Source of the DNA: Omnitrophica bacterium GWA2_41_15
GTDB lineage: Bacteria; Omnitrophota; Gorgyraeia; Gorgyraeales; Gorgyraeaceae
Direction of reading: 5' to 3'
Assembly (NCBI GenBank): GCA_919902485.1
Contig: CAKKRB010000236.1
Location: 1 to 5,088 of the forward strand
Length of the DNA stretch: 5,088 bases
Positions 1-5,088 of this stretch are shown piece after piece (position 1 is the stretch's first letter; the number at the start of each line of letters is the position of its first letter). Made by a program: the position numbers and the translations under genes. The notes below the pieces were generated by a model. That model had not been told where the DNA came from, searched no databases, and was given only the letters and a program-made list of their open reading frames with translations.

Positions 1-153
1 ATATATCATTATACGCAGGGTTATCCCCGCAAGATCGCGGCCTTGTGCCATAATCTGCTGGAAGAGCTTGTAATGAAAGACAGGAGGATTGTAGAGGAAG
101 ATATGGTAAACGAAATCATAGAAAAAGACAGAAAGGTGGTTCTGGCATCATGA
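1..153 (+). CDS. ExeA/GspA-like AAA+ ATPase, C-terminal fragment
   Basis: Frame 1 is open from the left edge to a TGA at 151-153, giving the last 50 residues of a protein whose start lies outside the window. The fragment opens with TQGYPRKIAALCHNLLEEL. The G-x-P-R at fragment residues 7-10 is the sensor-2 type motif seen near the C-terminus of ExeA/GspA and related AAA+ ATPases, followed by the usual helical tail with alternating charged residues. Walker A and B motifs would lie upstream and cannot be checked. In the known family, GspA is an inner-membrane ATPase that works with GspB to help place the secretin through the peptidoglycan; many bacteria carry soluble ExeA-like versions near pilus or secretion genes. 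The stop overlaps the ATG of the next gene (ATGA), suggesting translational coupling. Family assignment is from a short piece and context, so it is moderate. Confidence 0.7.
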   Translation: MYHYTQGYPRKIAALCHNLLEELVMKDRRIVEEDMVNEIIEKDRKVVLAS

Positions 154-653
154 TGGATACTACGCCTGAAGAAAAGCTTTTGAATCTTATAAAGAAAGAC
201 CAGTCAAAGACAAGGATCCGCAAAGAACTTAAGATATTTACAAAGATAAATATCTTACTGATAAGCATTATAGCAATAGTTGCGGTTATTTTCCTGGCAG
301 ATGTATTTATTTTCAAACAAAAAACTTCTGAAGAAATACCTGCTGTTGATATGCAGGCTAAAGCGTCTCAGGCGCAGCCTGTTGTGAGCGAACCGGAAGA
401 GGATAATGCGCCGGTTTTAACAGATAAGGCGGTAGATTCAAAAAAGATTTCCAGAGAAGAAATTCTTGGGAATCTGAATTTATTGGGGATTATTACAGGA
501 GAGAATAATCAGGCAATCATAGAAGATAAAAATTTGAAGAAAACGTTTTTTCTCTATAAAGGCGATTCTCTGGGAGAATTAAAGGTATATGATATAAAAT
601 CCAATATGGTTATTTTAGAGTATAAGGGAGAGAAAATAGAACTGAGCATCTAA
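150..653 (+). CDS. Inner-membrane protein with HR-like domain, GspB/GspC-like
   Basis: A 167-residue bitopic protein. Residues 1-32 are charged and lysine-rich (cytoplasmic), residues 33-55 form one strongly hydrophobic membrane segment, residues 56-105 are a low-complexity Ala/Glu/Pro/Asp-rich linker, and residues 106-167 form a compact beta-rich domain. That domain has the pattern of the homology-region (HR) domain of GspC and the related C-terminal domain of GspB: LLGIITG, then QAIIED, then a KGDSLG turn, then VILEYKGE. In known systems these domains bind the secretin's N-terminal periplasmic domains and link it to the inner membrane. There is no PDZ domain, so it is not a full GspC. Placement directly after an ExeA-like ATPase favours a GspB role; PilP-like is another possibility. 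The start at 150 is supported by AAAGGTGG at 132-139; the adjacent ATG at 153 is spaced less well. It overlaps the upstream stop, and its own stop abuts the secretin region. Confidence 0.65.
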   Translation: MMDTTPEEKLLNLIKKDQSKTRIRKELKIFTKINILLISIIAIVAVIFLADVFIFKQKTSEEIPAVDMQAKASQAQPVVSEPEEDNAPVLTDKAVDSKKISREEILGNLNLLGIITGENNQAIIEDKNLKKTFFLYKGDSLGELKVYDIKSNMVILEYKGEKIELSI

Positions 654-655
654 AT

Positions 656-659
656 GGAG
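656..659 (+). promoter_or_regulatory. Shine-Dalgarno that decides the secretin start
   Basis: GGAG sits 9 bases before the ATG at 669. It overlaps the alternative upstream ATG at 654, which has no comparable Shine-Dalgarno of its own. Starting at 669 also gives a cleaner signal peptide (MRKF...), so 669 is preferred over 654. Confidence 0.6.
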
Positions 660-668
660 ATAAAATCT

Positions 669-2657
669 ATGAGAAAATTTATCGTCAGCGTATCATTGCT
701 TTTAATATTTTCAGGCTTAGTTTTTGCAGTACAGCAGGATGATTCAGATCTGATATCCCTCGATCTCAAGGGCATGGATATAAGAGATGTGCTGAAGATT
801 TTATCGCAGAAGAGCGGACTGAACATAGTCGCTGACAGCGGAGTGAAAGGCGCAGTCACGCTTTATTTAAAGGATGTAAGCGCGATGGACGCCATAAGCA
901 TAGTAACTTCTACTAACGGGCTTGCCTATGAGCAGACAGGCACGCTCATAAGGATTATGGATGCAAAGGAATACGAAAAGGCGCATGGGAGAAGTTTTGA
1001 GGACAGGACAAAGACAGAAATTGTTAAACTCAATTATGCGAACGCAGGCGAAGTGGCTAAGGCCCTCAGCCAGATAAAATCAGATATAGGCAAGGTTATC
1101 TCAGAAGATGTTTCAAATACTATTGTGATAATAGATACCCCGGATAATATTAAAAAGATGAAAGAAATTATTGCAGGCATGGATGCGCTCATGGTTACAG
1201 AGGTTTTTCCCCTTGATTACGCAAAGGCGGAATCGCTGAAAGATAAAATAAACGAGATGGTTTCCAGAGGCGTAGGCAGCGTAAAGTTTGACGAAAAGAC
1301 AAATAAGTTAGTGGTCAGGGATACGAAGCAGAAAATAGAGGACATCCGGAAAGTCATAAACGCATTTGACGAAAAAACCAGGGAAGTTCTTATAGATGCC
1401 AATATTATTCAGGTTACGCTTTCGGATAAATACAGTTATGGCATAGATTGGCTGGATATCGCTAAAATGGGAGATGTGAAGCTCACGGCTGATACAAATC
1501 TCAGCGCAGGCTTGTCGAATGTAACTCCGAACACTTTCAGTATAGCCACTTCAGGAGGAAATAATTCAACAATAATCAGCCTCTTAAAAACATATGGCGA
1601 AACAAATGTCCTGTCAAGGCCCAGGATTGCGGTTCTTGACAGGCACGAGGCAAAGATCCTTGTGGGCTCCAAAGAGGTTTATGTTACAAGCGAGGTCACA
1701 ACCACGAGCGGAGGCACGTATCATACAACTGACAATGTCCAGTTTGTAGACGTGGGAGTAAGGCTTGCTGTAACGCCTGAGATAAACAGGGCGGGTTTTG
1801 TCACGTTAAAAGTAAAACCTGAGGTTTCTAACGCAGATGCCACAAAGACAGTGCAGTTAAAAAATCCAGACGGTTCTACCAGGACAATTGTGCCTTATGT
1901 AACTACATCTGAAGCAGAAACGTCAGTAGTTGTAAAAGACGGGACCACTGTTATAATAGGCGGATTAATGAAGGATACGCTTGTAAATCGCAAGGAAAAA
2001 GTGCCTTTTCTGGGAGACATACCTTTAGTTGGAAAACTTTTCTCTTCCAACGGAAAGAGCAAAGAAAAGACAGAGCTGGTGATATTGCTCACCCCTCATA
2101 TTATTGATGGAGATAAAACCTCAGAAGAGACGAAGAAATACATGGCTGACTGGGATAAAAAAGCAGAAGATGTAAAAATAGAAGAGCCTGAAGAGCCTGA
2201 AATTAAATTCTCAAAAATGACTGAGAAAAAAGAACAAACAAGACGTTATCCCGTAATAAAAAAGAAAACTGAGCCGAAGAAAAAATGGACGCCGCTTCTG
2301 GGCGCGTCAGACCGCGAGCCTGAAAATACAGAAAAACCTGAAACAGTAAACGCCGCAGCGTCATCGATTACAACCAGAACGCCTTACGAAGAATATTATT
2401 TTACTCTCAGGCAGGATATCAGCGATATTGCAAAGCGCGATAAAGATATCAGCGGTATAAAAGGCGAGGTCCAGATGCAGTTCACTCTGGATAAAGAAGG
2501 GTTTTTGGTGACAGGGCCTGTAGTGCTTAATAATCCTGACCTGAGGTTAGTGAGGAGCGCTATAAAAACCGTAAAAAAATATGTTCCATTTTCTCGTTTT
2601 CCAAAAGCGCTCAAAAAGGACCAGGCAGATTTTAATGTGATTATAAGGTATGAGTAG
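669..2657 (+). CDS. Type II secretion/type IV pilus secretin with C-terminal TonB-like domain
   Basis: A 662-residue outer-membrane secretin, the gated channel through which substrates or a pilus leave the cell. Residues 1-20 are a Sec signal peptide with a likely cut after VFA. An STN/N0 domain spans about 29-97 (LKGMDIRDVLKIL), followed by two secretin N-type domains at about 118-172 and 179-240. The barrel-forming secretin domain begins near NVLSRPRIAVLD (313) and contains VGVRLAVTPEI, the conserved DGTTVIIGGL (424-433), VPFLGDIPLVGKLF (445-458) and ends at LVILLTPHII (about 479). Family members normally stop soon after this, apart from a short pilotin-binding S domain. Here a charged Lys/Glu/Pro linker (482-570) leads to a TonB C-terminal-like domain (571-662). 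Three rather than the four periplasmic domains of classical GspD are recognisable. The gene follows the HR-protein gene by 15 bases and ends in tandem stops TAG TGA. A start at 654 would add five residues (MEIKS). GspD, PilQ and MshL lineages cannot be told apart by eye. Confidence 0.93.
   Translation: MRKFIVSVSLLLIFSGLVFAVQQDDSDLISLDLKGMDIRDVLKILSQKSGLNIVADSGVKGAVTLYLKDVSAMDAISIVTSTNGLAYEQTGTLIRIMDAKEYEKAHGRSFEDRTKTEIVKLNYANAGEVAKALSQIKSDIGKVISEDVSNTIVIIDTPDNIKKMKEIIAGMDALMVTEVFPLDYAKAESLKDKINEMVSRGVGSVKFDEKTNKLVVRDTKQKIEDIRKVINAFDEKTREVLIDANIIQVTLSDKYSYGIDWLDIAKMGDVKLTADTNLSAGLSNVTPNTFSIATSGGNNSTIISLLKTYGETNVLSRPRIAVLDRHEAKILVGSKEVYVTSEVTTTSGGTYHTTDNVQFVDVGVRLAVTPEINRAGFVTLKVKPEVSNADATKTVQLKNPDGSTRTIVPYVTTSEAETSVVVKDGTTVIIGGLMKDTLVNRKEKVPFLGDIPLVGKLFSSNGKSKEKTELVILLTPHIIDGDKTSEETKKYMADWDKKAEDVKIEEPEEPEIKFSKMTEKKEQTRRYPVIKKKTEPKKKWTPLLGASDREPENTEKPETVNAAASSITTRTPYEEYYFTLRQDISDIAKRDKDISGIKGEVQMQFTLDKEGFLVTGPVVLNNPDLRLVRSAIKTVKKYVPFSRFPKALKKDQADFNVIIRYE
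2181..2198 (+). repeat. Two-copy 9-base tandem repeat in the secretin linker
   Basis: GAAGAGCCT occurs twice in direct tandem, in frame, encoding EEPEEP in the charged linker between the secretin barrel and the TonB-like domain. It looks like ordinary low-complexity linker growth by slippage and has no evident separate function. Confidence 0.6.
2379..2654 (+). other. TonB C-terminal-like domain encoded at the 3' end of the secretin gene
   Basis: Secretin residues 571-662 follow the order of conserved elements of the TonB C-terminal domain: an initial helix of the type YEEYYFTLRQDI, then GEVQMQFTLDKEGFLV (G599 onward, matching the family's G-x-V-x-V-x-F-x-I-x-x-x-G), then VVLNNPDLRLVRSAIKTVKK with the leucine/alanine pattern of the second helix, the proline-centred VPFSRFP, and a final strand FNVIIRYE. 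In TonB this domain sits in the periplasm and binds the TonB box of outer-membrane receptors. The match is by pattern and is fairly clear; what the domain does on a secretin is unknown. It may replace the S domain in outer-membrane targeting, or bind another envelope protein. Confidence 0.75.
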
Positions 2658-2675
2658 TGAGTCGGCATTTTTTGC

Positions 2676-2702
2676 TTGACGCATTAAAGATAATAATATA
2701 AC
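2676..2702 (+). promoter_or_regulatory. Candidate sigma70-type promoter ahead of the lipoprotein gene
   Basis: TTGACG (2676-2681) and TATAAC (2697-2702) each match the -35 and -10 consensus at five of six positions, but the spacer is 15 bases, shorter than the preferred 16-18. Transcription would start around 2708-2712, almost at the ATG at 2712, so the message would be leaderless or nearly so. That agrees with the lack of a Shine-Dalgarno before this ATG. In AT-rich DNA such matches also arise by chance. Confidence 0.35.
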
Positions 2703-2711
2703 CTATCTACC

Positions 2712-3677
2712 ATGTTTAAATATTTTAAAATAATATTAATAGTGTTATCAGCGGCTGTAATAGCTTGTGAAAGGCCTGGTTTTTCTGAGTCAGTAGGGAC
2801 CATTGAGGAAAGTAAGGCTACTTGGTATGCTATTATAGGCACTGAGAATAAAGGCAGAAAACTTTATGTAAAAGGCGATATTTTTTCTTCTGATGAGTAT
2901 CCTGCCAGATGCCTGCGAATAGTAGAAATAAAAAAAGACACTCTTTTATTGGAAGATGTAGCTTCAAAAAATGGGATTATATTGAAGCCGGGCGAGAAGA
3001 TACCGCTGGAAGATATCAATATGATATTTGAGAAAGCAGTTGAATCTGCTGCGCTTGAGTATAACTACAATAAGCCTGGTAAAAAATTTACAAGAAATCA
3101 ACTGGAGGATTTTACAATAAAGAGCCTTGAGAAGAAAAAAATAGTCCTGGAGAAGGATTATGACGAACCGGCCCAGGCAAAGCAGCTTTCAAACAAGGAA
3201 AAGGAAATTTTTAACAGCCCGAGGGACAAGAAAGCTGATAAAAAAATTATAATAGCAGAACTGTTTGATAAAATAGAATCAAAAAAAACAGGGGATAATA
3301 CGTGGACCCTGGACAATAACAGCGCTGAACCTGCGATGCATAACGTAGGCTCAGCGATTATGTCTGCGATAAAAAGGGTTGAGCCGGGGTACAGGCTGGG
3401 AGAGGGCCCGAGTTTGAAATTTGATACCGACCTTGGCACAGTGCTGGTGAACAAGGAAGGCTTTGTGGTCCATGATATTGCTGTCGCGAAACTTACAGAT
3501 AATTTCGGGATAAGACAGGGCGATGTGATTAAAAGTATAAACGGGTATTCTGTTAACAGCCTCCTTGGAATTTACAGGGCATATGAAAATATAGCATCAA
3601 ACAGCAGGACAAAACTTGTCAGTATTGATATAATGAGGGGCGGGAAGCAAAAAACACTAGTCTATAAAATAAAATAA
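2712..3677 (+). CDS. Predicted lipoprotein with HR-like and PDZ domains, GspC-like
   Basis: A 321-residue secreted protein. The N-terminus has lysines at 3 and 6, a short hydrophobic stretch 7-18 and a lipobox V16-I17-A18-C19, so lipidation at Cys19 is likely; the stretch is short for a membrane anchor. Residues 38-99 resemble a GspC HR domain (WYAIIGTENKGRKLYVKGD, then RIVEIKKDTLLLED). Residues 100-235 are a lysine-rich, poorly conserved-looking linker. Residues about 210-321 form a GspC-type PDZ region, with the preceding helix, NKEGFVVHDI and the carboxylate-loop/turn motif GIRQGDVIKSINGYSVNS (266-283). In type II secretion GspC connects the inner-membrane platform to the secretin and its PDZ domain helps select substrates, but GspC is normally anchored by a true transmembrane helix. 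The gene lies 54 bases after the secretin. ATG 2712 is the only start available, because an in-frame TAA lies at 2694-2696. The GspC relationship is good; the lipoprotein call is moderate. Confidence 0.78.
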   Translation: MFKYFKIILIVLSAAVIACERPGFSESVGTIEESKATWYAIIGTENKGRKLYVKGDIFSSDEYPARCLRIVEIKKDTLLLEDVASKNGIILKPGEKIPLEDINMIFEKAVESAALEYNYNKPGKKFTRNQLEDFTIKSLEKKKIVLEKDYDEPAQAKQLSNKEKEIFNSPRDKKADKKIIIAELFDKIESKKTGDNTWTLDNNSAEPAMHNVGSAIMSAIKRVEPGYRLGEGPSLKFDTDLGTVLVNKEGFVVHDIAVAKLTDNFGIRQGDVIKSINGYSVNSLLGIYRAYENIASNSRTKLVSIDIMRGGKQKTLVYKIK

Positions 3678-3683
3678 GGGGGA
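3676..3683 (+). promoter_or_regulatory. Ribosome binding site of the acyl-CoA dehydrogenase gene
   Basis: AAGGGGGA overlaps the stop codon of the lipoprotein gene and ends 4 bases before the ATG at 3688. It is the strongest Shine-Dalgarno-like purine run in the window and fixes the start of the dehydrogenase; its overlap with the upstream stop suggests reading of both genes from one transcript. Confidence 0.65.
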
Positions 3684-3687
3684 TTGA

Positions 3688-4842
3688 ATGGATTACTTAT
3701 TGACCGAAGAACAGATAATGGTTAGAGACATTGCCAGGCAGATTGCGCAGGAAAAGATAAAGCCTGTAGCTGCCAAATATGACGCAGAGGGCATATTCCC
3801 ATGGGATATAGTGAAGATAATGGCTGCAAGCGATCTATGTGGCATATATATTGAGGAAAAATACGGCGGCACAGGCGGAGGCGCAATGGAACTTGTCCTG
3901 GCAACTGAAGAATTGTCAAGGGCGTGCGGCGGTATATCTCTTGCCTTTGCGGCAACAGCGCTCGGCACATTTCCCATAATCTTATTCGGCACAGATGAGC
4001 AGAAACAAAAATACCTCCCTGATATAGCAAAAGGTAAAAAACTGGCTGCATTCGGCCTGACTGAAGCAGGCGCAGGCAGCGACGCAGGCGCGATTGCCAC
4101 AACCGCTGAGAAAAAAGGCGATTACTATGTTTTGAACGGCACGAAGCAGTGGGTTACAAACGGCGGCGAGGCAGAGGTTTACACAGTGGTCGCATCTACG
4201 AACAGGTCCAAGGGCGCTCGCGGAGCAGCTGCATTTATTGTTGAAAAAGGCACGAAGGGTTTTGAATTCGGAAAAAAGGAAGACAAGATGGGTATACGCG
4301 CTTCTGCAACCAGGGAGCTGGTGTTTACAGATTGCAAGATTCCAAAAGAGAATCTTCTGGGCAAGGAAGGCATGGGTTTTATCGTGGCAATGAAAACATT
4401 TGATCAATCAAGGCCTGGAGTAGCTGCTCAGGCAGTCGGCATTGCGCAGGGCGCATTAGACCTGACAGTTGAATATATGAAAGAGAGGAAGCAGTTTGGA
4501 AAGAGTATCTCCAGCTTTCAGGGCCTGCAGTTTATGCTGGCTGACATGGCTACTCAGATTGAGGCATCCAGGGCTTTAATATATGCATGCGCCAGGATGA
4601 TTGACAGCGGGAATTCAAAGGTCGGGAAGGATTCTGCAATGGCGAAACTTTTTGCTTCTGACATGGCAATGAGGGTGACCACAGACTGCGTTCAGCTATT
4701 CGGCGGATATGGTTATATGAGGGATTACCCTATTGAGAAATATATGCGCGACGCAAAGATAACTCAGATATATGAAGGCACAAATCAGATACAGCGCGGG
4801 ATAATAGCGAGTCATTTAATAAAAGAAACAGCTGCAAAATGA
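3688..4842 (+). CDS. Acyl-CoA dehydrogenase (short-chain/butyryl-CoA type)
   Basis: A 384-residue cytoplasmic flavoenzyme that interconverts an acyl-CoA and its trans-2-enoyl-CoA using FAD, exchanging electrons with electron transfer flavoprotein. The length is typical of the family. The N-terminal helical domain (about 1-118) is followed by the first family signature at 123-135 (GLTEAGAGSDAGA), the flavin-contacting KQWVTNG at 153-159 in the beta domain, and the C-terminal helical domain with the second signature at 336-355 (QLFGGYGYMRD...). The catalytic base is Glu363 in IYEGTNQIQ, the position used by short- and medium-chain enzymes rather than the alternative site of isovaleryl and long-chain ones. 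No truncation or missing key residue is seen. The stop overlaps the etfB start, forming the common bcd-etfB-etfA order. Chain-length preference, and whether it runs as an oxidase of fatty acids or a reductase in fermentation, cannot be read from sequence alone. Confidence 0.96.
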   Translation: MDYLLTEEQIMVRDIARQIAQEKIKPVAAKYDAEGIFPWDIVKIMAASDLCGIYIEEKYGGTGGGAMELVLATEELSRACGGISLAFAATALGTFPIILFGTDEQKQKYLPDIAKGKKLAAFGLTEAGAGSDAGAIATTAEKKGDYYVLNGTKQWVTNGGEAEVYTVVASTNRSKGARGAAAFIVEKGTKGFEFGKKEDKMGIRASATRELVFTDCKIPKENLLGKEGMGFIVAMKTFDQSRPGVAAQAVGIAQGALDLTVEYMKERKQFGKSISSFQGLQFMLADMATQIEASRALIYACARMIDSGNSKVGKDSAMAKLFASDMAMRVTTDCVQLFGGYGYMRDYPIEKYMRDAKITQIYEGTNQIQRGIIASHLIKETAAK

Positions 4843-5088
4843 ATATAATAGTCTGCATAAAGCAGGTTCCCGATACGACAAATGTAAGGATAGATCCTGA
4901 AACAAATACCCTGGTGCGTTCAGGCGTCCAGAGTATTGTAAATCCTTTTGACATGTATGCCATAGAAGAGGCCATCAGGCTTAAAGAAAAATTTGGAGGC
5001 ATGATAACTGTAATTACAATGGGCCCTCCCCAGGCAGAAGAGGCGCTTCGCGAAGCAATATCTTTGGGCGCAGATGAAGCAGTTCTTG
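4839..5088 (+). CDS. etfB: Electron transfer flavoprotein subunit beta, N-terminal part
   Basis: An open frame starts at ATG 4839, overlapping the dehydrogenase stop as ATGA, and runs off the right edge after 83 codons (a full subunit is about 250-260 residues). The start MNIIVCIKQVPDT, then VRIDPETNTLVRSG, VNPFDMYAIEEAIRLKE, VITMGPPQAEEALREA and LGADEAVL are characteristic of EtfB, which with EtfA carries electrons between acyl-CoA dehydrogenases and other carriers. The opening CIKQVPDT and the VNPFD motif resemble the EtfB proteins that pair with butyryl-CoA or lactate dehydrogenases in anaerobes, rather than the aerobic respiratory type beginning KRVVDYNVK; some of the former bifurcate electrons. 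No good Shine-Dalgarno is present, so translation is probably coupled to the dehydrogenase. The later FAD/AMP-binding part is outside the window. Confidence 0.93.
   Translation, partial: MNIIVCIKQVPDTTNVRIDPETNTLVRSGVQSIVNPFDMYAIEEAIRLKEKFGGMITVITMGPPQAEEALREAISLGADEAVL

Noticed and set aside
2417..2458. Near-repeat of GATATCAGCG within the secretin 3' region
   Set aside because: Two copies only, in different contexts encoding DISDI and DISGI of the TonB-like domain's first helix region; no array or mobile-element structure accompanies it.
2661..2680. Imperfect inverted repeat GTC-GCA / TGC-GAC around a T run after the secretin stop, as a possible terminator
   Set aside because: Only two three-base-pair stems with an unequal internal loop, and the T run is in the loop rather than after the stem, so it does not form a rho-independent terminator.
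116..3454. Minus-strand reading frames of 60-98 codons opposite the secretin and HR-protein genes
   Set aside because: All are shadows of plus-strand genes with recognisable domains; none shows a family motif or a ribosome binding site context of its own that outweighs the sense gene.
3663..3668. TATAAA as a -10 element for a separate acyl-CoA dehydrogenase promoter
   Set aside because: No -35-like hexamer lies at suitable distance upstream (the region is GGGGCGGG-like), and the bases encode the end of the lipoprotein; an isolated TATAAA is common in AT-rich DNA.
3693..4407. Long minus-strand reading frames (up to 141 codons) opposite the acyl-CoA dehydrogenase
   Set aside because: They lie wholly antisense to a clearly conserved enzyme, overlap each other in different frames, and have compositions (cysteine-, serine- or arginine-rich) expected of antisense reading of a coding region.

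Overview
The window is a gene-dense, single-strand (+) stretch of moderately AT-rich bacterial DNA with six genes, two of them cut by the window edges. A secretin, an HR/PDZ GspC-type protein and a probable lipoprotein signal all imply a double-membraned (Gram-negative-type) cell. The secretion genes look divergent from proteobacterial ones. Together with the bcd/etf-type genes this would fit an uncultured anaerobic phylum such as Omnitrophota or Elusimicrobiota, but that placement is a guess from style, not a demonstrated assignment.

Left part (1-3677) is a type II secretion / type IV pilus-like outer-membrane module: the C-terminal end of an ExeA/GspA-like AAA+ ATPase (1-153), a small inner-membrane protein with a periplasmic HR-like domain (150-653, GspB- or GspC-like), a secretin (669-2657), and a predicted lipoprotein with a second HR-like domain and a GspC-type PDZ domain (2712-3677). 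The first three are overlapping or nearly abutting. A 54-base gap with a candidate promoter separates the secretin from the lipoprotein gene. The most unusual point is the secretin C-terminus: after the barrel domain it has a charged linker and then a domain that reads as a TonB C-terminal domain. The second unusual point is that the usual single bitopic GspC seems to be distributed over two proteins, one anchored in the inner membrane and one probably lipid-anchored.

Right part (3688-5088) begins an acyl-CoA oxidation/reduction operon: a complete acyl-CoA dehydrogenase (3688-4842) whose stop overlaps the start of electron transfer flavoprotein subunit beta (4839-, runs off the window). The dehydrogenase passes electrons to or from EtfAB; etfA would be expected just beyond the window. 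Only 10 bases separate this operon from the secretion module and no terminator is visible, so read-through transcription is plausible.

No RNA genes, insertion sequences, CRISPR arrays or phage genes were seen, and no gene-free stretch exceeds 60 bases.
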